A DNA stretch of 64,000 nt from Mycolicibacter sp. MU0083 (GCF_963378075.1 NZ_OY726394.1:2108001-2172000); one strand, 5' to 3'. Positions 38,055-51,296 are shown, numbered from the stretch's first letter. The notes: a model not told the origin generated them from the sequence alone. A program made the numbers and translations.

Positions 38055-38519
38055 ATGAAACCTGGTGACATCGTGGCCGATTTCGAGCTCCCCGACCAGA
38101 CCGGGGCGCCGCGCAAACTCAGTGCACTCCTGGCCGACGGCCCGGTGGTGCTGTTCTTCTATCCCGCGGCCATGACGCCCGGCTGCACCAAGGAAGCCTG
38201 TCATTTCCGTGATCTGGCCGGGGAATTCGCCGCCGTCGGAGCCACCCGGGTGGGCATCAGTGCCGACGCGGTGGACAAGCAGGCCAAGTTCGCCGACCAG
38301 CAGGGCTTCGACTACCCGTTGCTGTCCGACACCGCGGGAACGGTGGCCGCTCAGTTCGGCGTCAAGCGCGGCATGCTGGGCCGGTTGATCCCGGTCAAGC
38401 GGACCACGTTCGTCATCGACACCGATCGGAGAGTGCTGGACGTGATCGCCAGCGAATTCTCCATGGACACCCACGCCGACAAGGCGCTGGAGGTCTTGCG
38501 GGCGCGGGGTTCGGCCTAG
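38055..38519 (+). CDS. bcp: Thiol peroxidase of the BCP/PrxQ family
   Basis: A 154-residue atypical 2-Cys peroxiredoxin. The peroxidatic Cys44 is in TPGCTKEAC and the resolving Cys49 is five residues later, typical of BCP/PrxQ. It reduces hydrogen peroxide and organic peroxides using thioredoxin. It corresponds to H37Rv bcpB (Rv1608c). It is divergent from trpE and convergent with the coiled-coil gene block; its stop is 12 bases from the next stop. Confidence 0.93.
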   Translation: MKPGDIVADFELPDQTGAPRKLSALLADGPVVLFFYPAAMTPGCTKEACHFRDLAGEFAAVGATRVGISADAVDKQAKFADQQGFDYPLLSDTAGTVAAQFGVKRGMLGRLIPVKRTTFVIDTDRRVLDVIASEFSMDTHADKALEVLRARGSA

Positions 38520-38531
38520 CCGGTCAGCAGG

Positions 38532-39614
38532 TCAGCCGGCCTGCTCGCCGTCGCGGGCCGGATCCTGTCCGCCCGCTGCGGCCTCCGCGGGTTCGCGGCC
38601 GTCGGCAGGGGCGTCATCGCCGAACTCTCCGGGGCCGGGCGGGCCCAGCCGGTCCCCCACCGAGGAGTCGATCCAGTTCCTGATCTCGCCGAGATGGGTG
38701 ATGATCCCGGCGCGCTCCCGCTTCAACAGGTCCACTTCGGCCTGCGTGCGTTCGGTGAGCACTTTGGCTTCCCGCTTGGTGGTGGAGATCAGCGCCGACG
38801 CTTCGAGCCGGGCTTCCTTGTCCAGCTGGGCGATCGTCGCCTCGGCCTGCTCCCAGGCCGCCTTCATCTTCTGATCCAGCCGGTGCTGGGCTTCCCGACG
38901 ATTGCGCTCGTCCTCTTCCCAGGCCAGCTTGATCTGTTCGTCGAGCGATTCCTGCGCCGCGCGACGGTTGCGCTCGTCCTCCTCGGCCAGACGCTGATAC
39001 AGCTCGCGGCGCGCACGCTCGGCCTCCTCGATCTCCCGCGAGATCCGGCTGCGCTCTTCATGCGCGATCCGCAGGATCTCCTCGGCCTCCTGGGTCGCCG
39101 CCTCCAGGATCTTCGCGCGTCGTGCGTTCGTGGATTCCTGAAACTCGGCCAGCGCTTCACCGGCGGCCGCACGGTCGTGGGTGGCGGCCTCCAACTGCTC
39201 ACGCAATTCGGCGGTCAGCGCCTCGGCGTCCTGACGGGCAAGCTCCTTGGTGCGCCGGGCCTCCTCGGAGGCGATCCGCATCATCCGCGCGATCCGATCC
39301 GACATGCCTTCGACGGAGTCGACCGGTCCACTGACCTGTTCGAACTGGGAACGCAGTTGGGTCAACTCGGCGACCAAGCGCTGGCGCTCCGAGTCCGCAT
39401 CGGCAGTCATCCGCACGAGGTCGTTCTGCAGTCGGTTGACCTCGGCGACGAGTTGGTCGCGGTCGACGATGGTCTGTGACTTCGCCGCTTCGAGGGATTT
39501 GCTGCGGTCCTGCAGCATTTCGATCTCGTGGTGAAGACGCGTGATGTAGTCAGAGACCTCATGGCGATCGAAACCGCGCATCTGCGTTTCGAATTCGGGA
39601 ATCTCTAGGGCCAC
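38532..39614 (-). CDS. DivIVA-domain coiled-coil protein (paralogue A)
   Basis: A 360-residue, almost entirely helical protein. The N-terminus (LEIPEFETQMRGFDRHEVSDYI, motif at residues 13-24) is a DivIVA-type motif; about 300 residues of heptad-rich coiled coil follow, then an acidic Pro/Gly-rich tail of about 45 residues. No membrane span. The start GTG has TTAGGAG about eight bases upstream. It shares long near-identical blocks with the next gene (VEGMSDRIARMMRIASEEAR), so they arose by duplication. DivIVA proteins (Wag31 in mycobacteria) gather at curved membrane or poles and direct tip growth; Wag31 itself is a different gene, so this is an extra member. It lies where H37Rv has chaA. Confidence 0.8.
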   Translation of the reverse strand: MALEIPEFETQMRGFDRHEVSDYITRLHHEIEMLQDRSKSLEAAKSQTIVDRDQLVAEVNRLQNDLVRMTADADSERQRLVAELTQLRSQFEQVSGPVDSVEGMSDRIARMMRIASEEARRTKELARQDAEALTAELREQLEAATHDRAAAGEALAEFQESTNARRAKILEAATQEAEEILRIAHEERSRISREIEEAERARRELYQRLAEEDERNRRAAQESLDEQIKLAWEEDERNRREAQHRLDQKMKAAWEQAEATIAQLDKEARLEASALISTTKREAKVLTERTQAEVDLLKRERAGIITHLGEIRNWIDSSVGDRLGPPGPGEFGDDAPADGREPAEAAAGGQDPARDGEQAG

Positions 39615-39876
39615 CGGTGTACTCCTAAGCACCTGACGGATTCGGTCTTCGGTTCGATGGGCAACCGGCGTCCAAGCGAGTTGGCTTGTGCGCGAGGCCA
39701 AATGGGCATGCATACCCACCGTGCGACGGAGCGTATCAGACCCCGGCAAGGCCTGTCACCGCCCGCTACGTGGGAAAACACCGTTATAACACGGACGATT
39801 TTCGCCGAACGAGGACTCTTTTACCGACGAATCCGATTATCGAAGACTCCGGGCTTCGGTCGCCGAATCGGGCCAC

Positions 39877-40833
39877 TTAACCGGCGGTGTTGATCCAGTT
39901 CTTGATCAGTTTGAGGTCGGCCACCAACTCCGCCCGCTCCTGCTCCAACACCGCCACCTCGGACTGCGCACGCTCGTCGAGCGCTCTGGCCTCATGCTGG
40001 GCGTTGGCGACCAACGTCGCGGCCTCCCAATGCGCCCGTTTGTCCAGCTCGACGATGGCGGCGTCGGCCTGCTCCCAAGCCGCCTTCAGCCGCTGATCCA
40101 GCCGCCGTTGCGCTTCCCCGCGATGACGCTCGTCCTCCTCCCAAGCGGCCTTCATCTGTTCATCGAGCACTTCTTGCGCGGCCAGACGATTGCGCTCTTC
40201 CTCCTCGGCCAGCCGCTGATACACCGCGCGACGACTCGCCGCGCCCGCTTCGGCCTCCTGCACGATGCGGTCGCGCTCCTCCTGCGCCAGGCGCAGAATC
40301 TCGTCCGCCTCCGCAGTCGCGATCTCCAGAATTTTCGCCCGCCGCGCCTCGGCGGAGGCCTGCAATTCGGACAGCTCCCGGTTGGCGGCCGCACGGTCGT
40401 ACCTGGCCGCCGTCAACTTCTCGCGCAGCTCGCCGGTCAGTGCCTCCGCCTCCTGGCGGGCCAATTCCTTGGTACGCCGGGCCTCTTCGGAGGCGATACG
40501 CATCATCCTCGCAATGCGATCGGACATCCCCTCGACGGATTCGGCCGGTTCCGAGACCTGTTCGACCTGACTGTGCAGATACGTCATCTCGGCGATCAGT
40601 TCCCGGCGCTGCGCCTCGGCGTCGGCGGCCCGCACCGCGATGTCGTTCTTCAGTCTGGCCACCTCGGCGGCGAGTCGTTCGCAGTCGGATCGGGCCTGCC
40701 GCTCGGTCGCGTCGAGTGATTTCGTGCGCTGCTGCAGAAATTCGAATTTGCGTTGCAGGCGGTCAACATAATCCGCGACCTCGTCGCGATCGAAACCGCG
40801 TAGCTGCGTTTCGAATTCAGGAATATTCAGCAT
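39877..40833 (-). CDS. DivIVA-domain coiled-coil protein (paralogue B)
   Basis: A 318-residue protein starting MLNIPEFETQLRGFDRDEVADYV, with the same DivIVA-type motif and the same block order as paralogue A: VEGMSDRIARMMRIASEEARRTKELARQ near residues 98-125, RRAKILE, then YQRLAEEEERNRLAAQEVLDEQ and AAWEEDERHRGEAQRRLDQ repeats. It ends KLIKNWINTAG without the acidic tail of A. The AAWE(E/Q) units recur about every 26-30 residues. The 262 bases between B and A contain no gene; they are relatively AT-rich and carry GTTATAAC (39783-39790), a possible -10 element for A. Scy and FilP of Streptomyces are comparable polar coiled coils. Function is inferred from the domain only. Confidence 0.8.
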   Translation of the reverse strand: MLNIPEFETQLRGFDRDEVADYVDRLQRKFEFLQQRTKSLDATERQARSDCERLAAEVARLKNDIAVRAADAEAQRRELIAEMTYLHSQVEQVSEPAESVEGMSDRIARMMRIASEEARRTKELARQEAEALTGELREKLTAARYDRAAANRELSELQASAEARRAKILEIATAEADEILRLAQEERDRIVQEAEAGAASRRAVYQRLAEEEERNRLAAQEVLDEQMKAAWEEDERHRGEAQRRLDQRLKAAWEQADAAIVELDKRAHWEAATLVANAQHEARALDERAQSEVAVLEQERAELVADLKLIKNWINTAG

Positions 40834-41011
40834 CGACTACCGATCCCTTCTCCCGAAAAGGCATTGGCCGCCGGCCGGCCGACAGGGAGCTCCCGGCCGA
40901 AAAATATTGCCATTAAAAGCAAGTCAGCCTATAGAAGCCGCCGCTGCGCGTGGAAGCGTAGCAGATGCACCAGCAGGTGTCACCGGCCAATCGGAATGGC
41001 CGCCGCGCGGT

Positions 41012-41791
41012 TCAGCGCGGATGATTTTCGCGAAACCAGCTTTCCCTGGCCGACAATGCCGATTCACGAGCGACCTGTAGTGAATCCTTGGCCGAATCGC
41101 CGTCATTAACATGTTTTTGGCGATTAACTTCCGACGTCGAACGCTCGATCTGGTCGACGATTTTTGCGCGCGCATCGATCAGCTCCGCAAGTCGCCGCTG
41201 TGCGTCGGTGACGTGCGTGGAGATCGCATGGTTCATCTCGGTCAGGATCGCCGAGGCATGGTCCTCGGCTTCGCGCATGATCTCCGCCGCGCTGAGCACC
41301 GCCTGTCGACGCAGGTGCGACGCCTGAGCCCGCAGATTCTTGTGCTCGGTCTCCAACTCGGCCCGCAACTCGGCGGCCTCGCGGCGCTGCGCCTCGGCGT
41401 CGGCGAGAATCGCCGCGGCCTCGTGCTGGGCGGTGGTGCGCAGTTCGTCGGCGAAGCGATGCGCCGCCGCACGGCTATCGTCCGCCTCGGCGACCGCGCC
41501 GTTGAGGATTCCGGACAGCCGATCACTTAGATCGACGATGTCTCCCGGGATCGCCGACGCCAACTCGTTGAACTGAGCCGACGCCGACTCCAGATTCGCC
41601 TGCGACTGACTCAATTGGTTGGTCAGTGCGACGATCCGCGATCCATCTCGGGGCATATGCGCTTCGATGTCGCTGACCGTGCCCTGGGCGTAGTGGGAGT
41701 CGATCCCCCGCGACAGGCGCTCCAACTGCACGCCTTTGGCCGGTCGGTCGTGTTCCAACCCGGACCAGTCCTCAGGCTCGTCGGAGTTCAC
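41012..41791 (-). CDS. Third coiled-coil protein of the his-linked block, no DivIVA motif
   Basis: A 259-residue hydrophilic protein. About 45 residues of polar N-terminus (MNSDEPEDWSGLEHDRPAKG) are followed by coiled coil from about residue 55 to 225 (LTNQLSQSQANLESASAQFNEL..., RREAAELRAELETEHKNLRAQ, RRLAELIDARAKIVDQIERS). No membrane segment or signal peptide. The stretch LSAAEIMREAEDHASAIL resembles the C-terminal helices of the DivIVA group, so it may be a distant relative or partner. It starts (GTG) 36 bases after hisI and is followed by paralogues B and A on the same strand, so the block can be read from the his operon. I do not recognise a named gene. Confidence 0.7.
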   Translation of the reverse strand: MNSDEPEDWSGLEHDRPAKGVQLERLSRGIDSHYAQGTVSDIEAHMPRDGSRIVALTNQLSQSQANLESASAQFNELASAIPGDIVDLSDRLSGILNGAVAEADDSRAAAHRFADELRTTAQHEAAAILADAEAQRREAAELRAELETEHKNLRAQASHLRRQAVLSAAEIMREAEDHASAILTEMNHAISTHVTDAQRRLAELIDARAKIVDQIERSTSEVNRQKHVNDGDSAKDSLQVARESALSARESWFRENHPR

Positions 41792-41827
41792 AGTCGGCCA
41801 GCATACCGCTCAGCCGAAGACGACGAA

Positions 41828-42181
41828 TCAATCTGCGGGACCGAGCAACACGTCGGCATCGAAACAACTGTGATCGCCGGTGTGGCAGGCTCCGCCGGTC
41901 TGATCCACCTGAAGCAGCACGGCATCGCCGTCACAGTCCAACCGCACCGAATGGACGTACTGGGTGTTGCCCGACGTCGCGCCCTTGATCCACTGTTCGT
42001 TGCGGGAACGCGAGAAGTAGGTCGCCTCGCGGGTCGCCAGGGTGCGTGCCAGTGCGGCGTCGTCCATCCAGGCGACCATCAGCAGATCGCCGCTGCCGCG
42101 TTCCTGGACCACCGCGGCGATCAGTCCCTCGGCGTTGCGCTTGAGCCGGGCCGCGATCGCGGGATCCAGGCCGGCCGTCAT
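41828..42181 (-). CDS. hisI: Phosphoribosyl-AMP cyclohydrolase
   Basis: A 117-residue single-domain HisI (without the HisE half, which mycobacteria encode elsewhere). Zinc and magnesium ligands are in [27 protein letters not shown]: the DxDxD-like acidic set and the two Cys of the C-terminal motif. It opens the ring of PR-AMP, step three of histidine synthesis. Its ATG overlaps the hisF stop by four bases. It is the last classical gene of the operon before the coiled-coil block. Confidence 0.95.
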   Translation of the reverse strand: MTAGLDPAIAARLKRNAEGLIAAVVQERGSGDLLMVAWMDDAALARTLATREATYFSRSRNEQWIKGATSGNTQYVHSVRLDCDGDAVLLQVDQTGGACHTGDHSCFDADVLLGPAD

Positions 42182-42963
42182 CGGACCACGATCCCTTCGG
42201 CGGCCATCGCCGCCTTGACCTGTCCGATGGTCAATTCGCCGAAGTGGAACACGCTGGCGGCCAGCACCGCATCGGCGCCCGCCGCGACCGCGGGCGCGAA
42301 ATGCTCGACCGCACCCGCTCCCCCGCTGGCGATCACCGGGACGTTCACCGCCGCCCGCACCGCCCGCAGCATCGCCAAGTCGAAACCGGCTTTGGTCCCG
42401 TCGGCGTCCATCGAGTTCAGCAGGATCTCACCGACCCCGAGTTCCACCCCGCGGACGGCCCACTCGACGGCGTCGATCCCGGTACCCCGGCGTCCACCGT
42501 GGGTGGTGACCTCCCAACCGGACGCCGTGGGTGCGGAATCCGCCGGGACGGTGCGGGCATCGACCGACAGCACGATGCACTGCGAGCCGAATTGGCGGGA
42601 CAGTTCGGCCAGCAGTTCCGGGCGGGCGATGGCGGCGGTGTTGACCGAGACCTTGTCCGCCCCGGCGCGTAGCAGCACGTCGACGTCGGCAACGGTGCGC
42701 ACGCCGCCGCCGACGGTCAGCGGGATGAACACCTGTTCCGCGGTGCGCTCGACGACCTCGAGCATGGTTGCCCGGCCCGACGAGGATGCGGTGACATCGA
42801 GGAAGGTCAGTTCATCGGCGCCTTCGGCGTCGTAGGCCGCCGCCAACTCGACCGGGTCGCCGGCGTCGCGCAGATTGGCGAAGTTGACGCCCTTGACGAC
42901 CCGGCCGCCGTCGACGTCGAGACAGGGAATGACCCGTACGGCCACGTCATTGCGCTTATGCAT
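42178..42963 (-). CDS. hisF: Imidazole glycerol phosphate synthase cyclase subunit HisF
   Basis: A TIM barrel of 261 residues from the ATG at 42961-42963 ([22 protein letters not shown]). Catalytic Asp11-type ([12 protein letters not shown]) and Asp130-type (LSVDARTVP) residues and the phosphate sites are intact. It forms IGP and AICAR with ammonia from HisH. Two further in-frame ATGs, at 43018-43020 and 43075-43077, would add 19 or 38 residues (each MxxHSGSAxLDAGEAKxGP), because a 57-bp repeat precedes the gene. The furthest one begins one base after the impC stop. Which start is used cannot be told from sequence; the added residues are not part of the HisF fold. Confidence 0.94.
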   Translation of the reverse strand: MHKRNDVAVRVIPCLDVDGGRVVKGVNFANLRDAGDPVELAAAYDAEGADELTFLDVTASSSGRATMLEVVERTAEQVFIPLTVGGGVRTVADVDVLLRAGADKVSVNTAAIARPELLAELSRQFGSQCIVLSVDARTVPADSAPTASGWEVTTHGGRRGTGIDAVEWAVRGVELGVGEILLNSMDADGTKAGFDLAMLRAVRAAVNVPVIASGGAGAVEHFAPAVAAGADAVLAASVFHFGELTIGQVKAAMAAEGIVVR

Positions 42964-43077
42964 CGGTCCCAGCTTCGCCTCTCCTGCGTCGAGACTCGCT
43001 GAACCGCTGTGCTCATGCATCGGTCCCGGCTTCGCCTCTCCTGCGTCGAGCCTCGCTGAACCGCTGTGTCGATCCAT
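42961..43077 (-). repeat. Tandem 57-bp repeat between impC and hisF (MIRU-like)
   Basis: Two units (42961-43017 and 43018-43074) differ at only a few bases; each carries, on the minus strand, CTCGACGCAGGAGAGGCGAA and ends in ATGCAT. The period of 57 keeps the reading frame, so each unit encodes 19 residues in frame with hisF and supplies its own ATG. The core CTCGACGSAGGAGAGG is shared with the 55-bp array upstream of lppI (2347-2471), and both arrays point at the downstream gene. Confidence 0.85.
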
Positions 43078-43078
43078 C

Positions 43079-43894
43079 TCAGTAGTCTCCCGGTGGGCCG
43101 GCTTGTTCGAGGATGTCGAGGATCTGCGCGTGCACCCCGGGCGCGGCGGCCATCGCCGAATCCGAGTGCGCCGTCCAGGCCGCACCGGCCAGATCGGTGA
43201 CGATGCCACCCGCCGCGCGGATCATCGCGACACCGGCGGCGTGGTCCCAGATGTGGTGTCCGAAACTGATTGCGCCGCCCAGCGTCCCGTCCGCGACGTA
43301 GGCCAGATCGATTCCGGTGGCGCCGTGCATCCTGGGCCGTGAGGTCACTCGGCTGAGCCGATCGAGCACCGCCATCCGATAGCGCCCGGGGAACCGACCC
43401 CGCCAGTCGACGTTGAACGTGCCGATGCCGACCAGGGAATCGGCCAGATCAGCCGGCTTCAACTGCGGCTGTGCCACCCCGTTGCGGAGCAGCGGGCCGC
43501 CCGCCACCGCGGTGTAACGCTGGTCGGCGAACGGCAGCCAGGTCAGTCCCGCAACCGGCTCGCCGTCGCGCAGCAGACCCAACAACATGGCCGCCATGGG
43601 CGATCCGGCGGCGTAGTTGAAGGTTCCGTCGATGGGGTCCAACACCCACACCAACGGTGAATCGATGGGCGGACCGCCGAATTCCTCGCCGTGCACGCCG
43701 ATCCCGGTCTCGGCCACCAGGGCTTCGGTGATCTGGCGCTCCAGGGCCAGATCCACCTCGGTGGCGAAATCGTTGTTGCCCTTACGAACCGCCGAGTCCG
43801 CACGGTGACCGGCCAGGAAGGGCTCGGCCGCGACATCGAGGACCTTGGACGCCGTGGTGACCAGGGCGTCCAGATCCGCGGTGTCCAGTGCCAT
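43079..43894 (-). CDS. impC: Inositol monophosphatase family protein ImpC (histidinol-phosphatase candidate)
   Basis: A 271-residue protein of the inositol monophosphatase family. Metal-binding motifs are in order: EEFGG (residues about 70), [17 protein letters not shown] and [16 protein letters not shown]37Rv ImpC (Rv1604) has the same position between hisA and hisF. Because the his operon otherwise lacks hisN, a histidinol-phosphate phosphatase role is possible, though inositol phosphate is the textbook substrate. The stop codon lies one base from the first possible hisF ATG. It starts six bases after the hisA stop. Confidence 0.88.
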   Translation of the reverse strand: MALDTADLDALVTTASKVLDVAAEPFLAGHRADSAVRKGNNDFATEVDLALERQITEALVAETGIGVHGEEFGGPPIDSPLVWVLDPIDGTFNYAAGSPMAAMLLGLLRDGEPVAGLTWLPFADQRYTAVAGGPLLRNGVAQPQLKPADLADSLVGIGTFNVDWRGRFPGRYRMAVLDRLSRVTSRPRMHGATGIDLAYVADGTLGGAISFGHHIWDHAAGVAMIRAAGGIVTDLAGAAWTAHSDSAMAAAPGVHAQILDILEQAGPPGDY

Positions 43895-43900
43895 GTCGGC

Positions 43901-44665
43901 CTACTTCCGCACCGACGACAGCGCCTCGGGCAGGGTGAACCGGCCGGCGTACAGCGCCTTGCCGACGATCGCACCTTCCACGCCGCGACCCACCAGGGTG
44001 GCGATCGCGCGCAGGTCGTCGAGGCTGGACACCCCGCCGGAGGCGATCACCGGTGCGTCGGTGCGATCGGCGACCGCACCGAGCAACTCCAGGTTGGGGC
44101 CGCCCAGCGTCCCGTCCTTGGTGACGTCGGTGACCACGTAGCGCGAGCAGCCCTCGCGGTCCAGGCGTTCCAGCACCGGCCACAGGTCACCGCCGTCGGT
44201 CTCCCAGCCGCGGCCGCGCAGCCGGTGGATGCCGTCCGGGTGGTTCGGGTCGATCTGGACGTCCAGGCCGACGGCGACCTTCTCGCCGTGTTCGGCGATC
44301 GCGCGCGCACACCACTGCGGGTTCTCCAGCGCGGCCGTGCCCAGATTCACCCGCGCGCAACCGGTGGCCAGCGCCGCCGCCAGCGACTCGTCGTCGCGGA
44401 TACCGCCGGACAGCTCCACCTTCACGTCGAGACGCCCGACCACGTCGGCCAGCAGTTCCCGGTTCGAGCCGCGACCGAAGGCGGCGTCGAGGTCCACCAG
44501 GTGGATCCATTCCGCGCCGTCCCGCTGCCAGCCCAGTGCGGCGTCCAGCGCCGAGCCGTACTCGGTCTCGCTGCCGGCCTTGCCCTGGACCAGACGTACC
44601 GCACGCCCGTCGACCACATCGACGGCGGGCAACAGAACCAGTGCCTTGTTCACGGACGTACTCAC
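43901..44665 (-). CDS. hisA: Phosphoribosyl isomerase HisA/PriA
   Basis: A 254-residue TIM barrel. Catalytic Asp residues are in [15 protein letters not shown] and [14 protein letters not shown], and the phosphate sites in ASGGVSSL and [10 protein letters not shown]. Actinobacteria have one dual enzyme, PriA, that isomerises both ProFAR (histidine) and PRA (tryptophan). No trpF is present in the window, consistent with PriA serving both pathways. GTG overlaps the hisH stop by four bases. Confidence 0.95.
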   Translation of the reverse strand: MSTSVNKALVLLPAVDVVDGRAVRLVQGKAGSETEYGSALDAALGWQRDGAEWIHLVDLDAAFGRGSNRELLADVVGRLDVKVELSGGIRDDESLAAALATGCARVNLGTAALENPQWCARAIAEHGEKVAVGLDVQIDPNHPDGIHRLRGRGWETDGGDLWPVLERLDREGCSRYVVTDVTKDGTLGGPNLELLGAVADRTDAPVIASGGVSSLDDLRAIATLVGRGVEGAIVGKALYAGRFTLPEALSSVRK

Positions 44666-45287
44666 AGTGCCTCCACCCAGTTACTCAACAGTGTCGCCCC
44701 GGCATCCCCACTCTTTTCGGGGTGAAACTGGGTGGCGGCCAACGGCCCATCCTCGACAGCCGCCAGGAACGGTACCCGATGGGTCGCCCAAGTCACCAAA
44801 GCCTGCGGGCTGCCCTCCCAGCTCTGCGCGGCGTAGGAGTGCACGAAGTAGAACCGGGTGTCGGCGTCGAGGCCGGCGAACAGGGTGCTGCCGGCCGCGG
44901 CGTCCACGACGTTCCAGCCCATGTGCGGGATCACCGGGGCGTCCAACCGGGTGACCGCGCCCGGCCACTGGGCGCAGCCGGCGGTGTCCACCCCGAACTC
45001 GACCCCGTGGGCGAACAGGATCTGCATACCCACGCAGACCCCGAGCACCGGCGCACCGGCCCGCACCCGCTCGGCGATGATCTGGTCGCCGTCGACCCGG
45101 CGCAGACCGGCCATGCACGCCGCATAGGCCCCGACGCCGGGAACCAGCAGGCCGTCGGCGGCCACAGCGGCTTCGGCGTCGGAGGTCACCTCGACCTGGG
45201 CGCCCACCCGCTGCAGTGCCCGCTGAGCGGAGCGCAGGTTCCCGGAGCCGTAGTCCAGGATCACCACCCGACGCTTGGCCGCACCGC

Positions 45288-45291
<4 letters not shown>
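44662..45291 (-). CDS. hisH: Imidazole glycerol phosphate synthase glutaminase subunit HisH
   Basis: A 209-residue class I glutamine amidotransferase. The catalytic Cys is in [10 protein letters not shown] and the His/Glu in [13 protein letters not shown]. It hydrolyses glutamine and channels ammonia to HisF. GTG overlaps the hisB stop by four bases, and its stop overlaps hisA, making a tight B-H-A series. Confidence 0.96.
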
Positions 45292-48433
<3,142 letters not shown>

Positions 48434-48446
48434 CTAGCCTGGAGCC

Positions 48447-48857
48447 ATGGCCAGTGACAAAGGCGCCGAGAACTCGTCCACCCTGCCTGCGGTGTTCCCC
48501 GCTTGGATGGACCGGCTGCAGATCAAGTACATGAATCCGGTGGTCAAGCCGCTGTCGAAGTTCATTCCCGGGGCGTCGGTGATCAGCCACCGGGGGCGTA
48601 AGTCCGGCAAGGTCTATTCGACCGTGGTGACCAGCTACCGCAAGGGCGACATGCTGGCGATCGCGCTCGGCCACGGCAGAACCGACTGGGTCAAGAACGT
48701 GCTGGCCGCCGGGGAGGCCGACATCCGGTTGTTCCGCCGCGAACTGCACCTGACCAATCCGCGCATCGTGCCGGCCGGTTCCGATGACCGTTCGCTGCCG
48801 TTCGCACTACGGCTGCAGAACCGCAAGGTCGCGGTGCTGGTCACCGATATCGGCTGA
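48447..48857 (+). CDS. Deazaflavin (F420)-dependent nitroreductase-family protein, Rv1598c type
   Basis: A 136-residue split-barrel protein of the Ddn/DUF385 family. The pattern [33 protein letters not shown] is typical of the F420-binding region. Members reduce quinones or nitro compounds with F420H2; the natural substrate of this one is unknown. It is Rv1598c by position, divergent from hisD and convergent with nadC (14 bases). Confidence 0.85.
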   Translation: MASDKGAENSSTLPAVFPAWMDRLQIKYMNPVVKPLSKFIPGASVISHRGRKSGKVYSTVVTSYRKGDMLAIALGHGRTDWVKNVLAAGEADIRLFRRELHLTNPRIVPAGSDDRSLPFALRLQNRKVAVLVTDIG

Positions 48858-48871
48858 GCCCGCCGCCCGTC

Positions 48872-49729
48872 CTACATATCCAGGCCGATGTCGAGCACCC
48901 GCACCGAATGCGTGAGTGCTCCCACCGCGAGGTAGTCGACTCCGGTGGCGGCATAGGCGCCCGCGCTGTCCAGCGTCAAGCCGCCGGAGGACTCCAGCAG
49001 CACTTCCGGAGCCCGGGAATCGCGGCGCTGCACCGCCATCTGGGTCTGCCAGACCTCGAAGTTGTCCAGCAGCACCAGTTCGGGGTTCTCGGCGAGCACC
49101 TCGTCGAACTGCTCGAGTGAGTCCACCTCCACCTCGCAGGGCACCTCGGGCGCGGCGGCCCGGACCGCCCGCAGTGCGGCGGCCACCGAGCCCGCCGCGG
49201 CGACGTGGTTGTCCTTGATCAGGGCGGCGTCACCGAGCCCCATCCGGTGATTCACCCCGCCGCCGACCCGCACCGCGTACTTCTGCAATACCCGAAGGCC
49301 CGGAAGGGTTTTGCGGGTGTCCCGGATACGTGCCGAGGTACCGTCCACGGCGTCCACCCAGGCCGCGGTGGCGGTGGCGATCCCCGACAGATGGCAGACC
49401 AGGTTGAGCATGGTGCGTTCGGCGGTGAGCAGACCGCGGGTGTCGGCCTGCAGCCGCAGCACCGGCTGACCGGCCGCCACCCGGGTACCGTCGGCCACCT
49501 GCTCGAGCACCCGGTACCCGTCGGCACCCAGTACCTCGTCGAGCACCAGCCGCGCGATGTCCATCCCGGCGAGCACTCCCGGTACCCGGGGCACCATGGC
49601 GGCCTCGGCGACCGCATCGGCGGGAACCGTGGCGGCGGTGGTGACGTCGGGCCCGTACCGCAGATCCTCGTCCAGGGCGCGAGCGACGACCCGACGCGCC
49701 TCGTCGAGCTCGGTCGGGGAAAGCTTCAC
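48872..49729 (-). CDS. nadC: Nicotinate-nucleotide pyrophosphorylase (quinolinate phosphoribosyltransferase)
   Basis: A 285-residue enzyme (285 in H37Rv) that makes nicotinate mononucleotide from quinolinate and PRPP. Active-site Arg and Lys residues are in RIRDTRKTLPGLR, GGVNHRMGLGDAALIKDNH and EVEVDSLEQFDEV. The C-terminus has the ESSGGL and DYLAVGALTHS phosphate sites. GTG overlaps the nadB stop, so nadA, nadB and nadC are coupled. Confidence 0.96.
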   Translation of the reverse strand: MKLSPTELDEARRVVARALDEDLRYGPDVTTAATVPADAVAEAAMVPRVPGVLAGMDIARLVLDEVLGADGYRVLEQVADGTRVAAGQPVLRLQADTRGLLTAERTMLNLVCHLSGIATATAAWVDAVDGTSARIRDTRKTLPGLRVLQKYAVRVGGGVNHRMGLGDAALIKDNHVAAAGSVAAALRAVRAAAPEVPCEVEVDSLEQFDEVLAENPELVLLDNFEVWQTQMAVQRRDSRAPEVLLESSGGLTLDSAGAYAATGVDYLAVGALTHSVRVLDIGLDM

Positions 49730-51296
49730 GATGCGACCTCCGCGGGTGTCTCCAGCGCGACGGCCCCGTCGCGTAACCGAACTGTCGAACTGCTGGCCTG
49801 CCGGGCGGCGGCCGCCGGGTACTCGGCCCGGTGGTGACAGCCGCGGCTCTCGGTACGTGCGGTGGCGGCGGCGGCGACCACCCCGGCGGCCAGGGTCAGC
49901 GCGGCGGCCTCGGCCCCCGCCCGATCGTCGACGGGTCGCCTGCCGGCGCCCGACAGCAGCTCGCTCAGCCGTGCCAGCCCCGATGCATCGCGCACGACGG
50001 AAGCATCGCGGGACATCGCCGCCTGCAGGATCGACCGGTCCAGCGCGGGTCGGGTGACCGCCTCCGGCAGCGCGGCTCGGGTGCGGCCCGCCGCTGCGGC
50101 GTGCGCGGCTGCTGCGGTCCCGGCTCGGCCGCCGACCACCAAGCCCTCCAGCAGACTGTTGGAGGCGAGTCGGTTCGCTCCGTGCATGCCGGTGCGCGCC
50201 ACCTCACCGGCGGCGAACAGTCCGGGCAGTGCGGTACGCCCGGTGACGTCGGTGACGACTCCCCCGCAGCTGTAATGCGCGCCCGGAACCACCGGAATCG
50301 GTTGGGAGACCGGGTCGATGCCGGCTTCTCGACAGGCCGCGGTGACGGTCGGGAAACGGTCGGCGAAGGCGTCGATCCCCCGCGCGTCGAGAAATGCGCA
50401 GTCGTCGCCGCTTTCGCGTAATCGGGCGTCGATGGCGCCGGCCACCACATCACGCGGCGCCAGGTCCCCCATCGGGTGTACCCCGTCGGTGATCGATGCC
50501 CCGCGGGCGTCGATCAGTTTGGCGCCCTCCCCGCGGACCGCCTCGGTGATCAACGGCCGGCGCCCGCCGGCGGCACCGCCGAACAGCATGGTCGGGTGGA
50601 ATTGGATGAATTCCAGGTCGCTCACCTCGACGCCCGCCCACAACGCCAGGGCCACCCCGTCGGCGGTGGCGCCGCCGGGGTTGGTGGTGGCCCGGTAGAG
50701 GTGCCCCAGCCCGCCGGTGGCCAGCACCACCGTCGGGGTGTGGATCACCCCGATCCCGTCGGCGTTGGCCACCAGTACACCGGTGACGCCACCGCCGTCG
50801 TGCAGGATCTGCAGCACCGCGTGGCCGCCCCGGACATCGAGTGCGCTCGCGGCACGGTTCAACGCGCGTTGCACCTCGGCTCCGGTGGCATCGCCCCCGG
50901 CGTGAATGATGCGGCGCCGTGCGTGCCCACCCTCACGGGTCAGCGCCCAGTTCCCGTCCGGGCCCAGATCGAATCGTGCCCCGGCGTCGGCGAGATCTCG
51001 GACGGCCCGATAGCCGTCGGCCACGATCGAGGTCACCGCGGCGCGGTCACACAGCCCACCGCCGGCGGCCATGGTGTCGGCGACGTGCGCCTCGACCGAA
51101 TCACCGGTGCCGGGCAGGACCACCGCGATGCCGCCCTGGGCGAAGTGCGTCGCGGTCGAGGCCGAACCGGCAGCCGATTTGCTCAGTACCAGCGCATCGC
51201 GTCCGGCACGCTGTGCGGCCAAGGCCGCGGCCAGTCCTCCGACACCGGTTCCGATGACGACGACGTCCGCCCGCTGTTGCCAGCCGGGAGCAGAGC

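Noticed and set aside
42961..43077. Considered as a CRISPR remnant or insertion-sequence end
   Set aside because: Direct, contiguous 57-bp units without spacers, no transposase and no target duplication; it fits a MIRU-like tandem repeat better.
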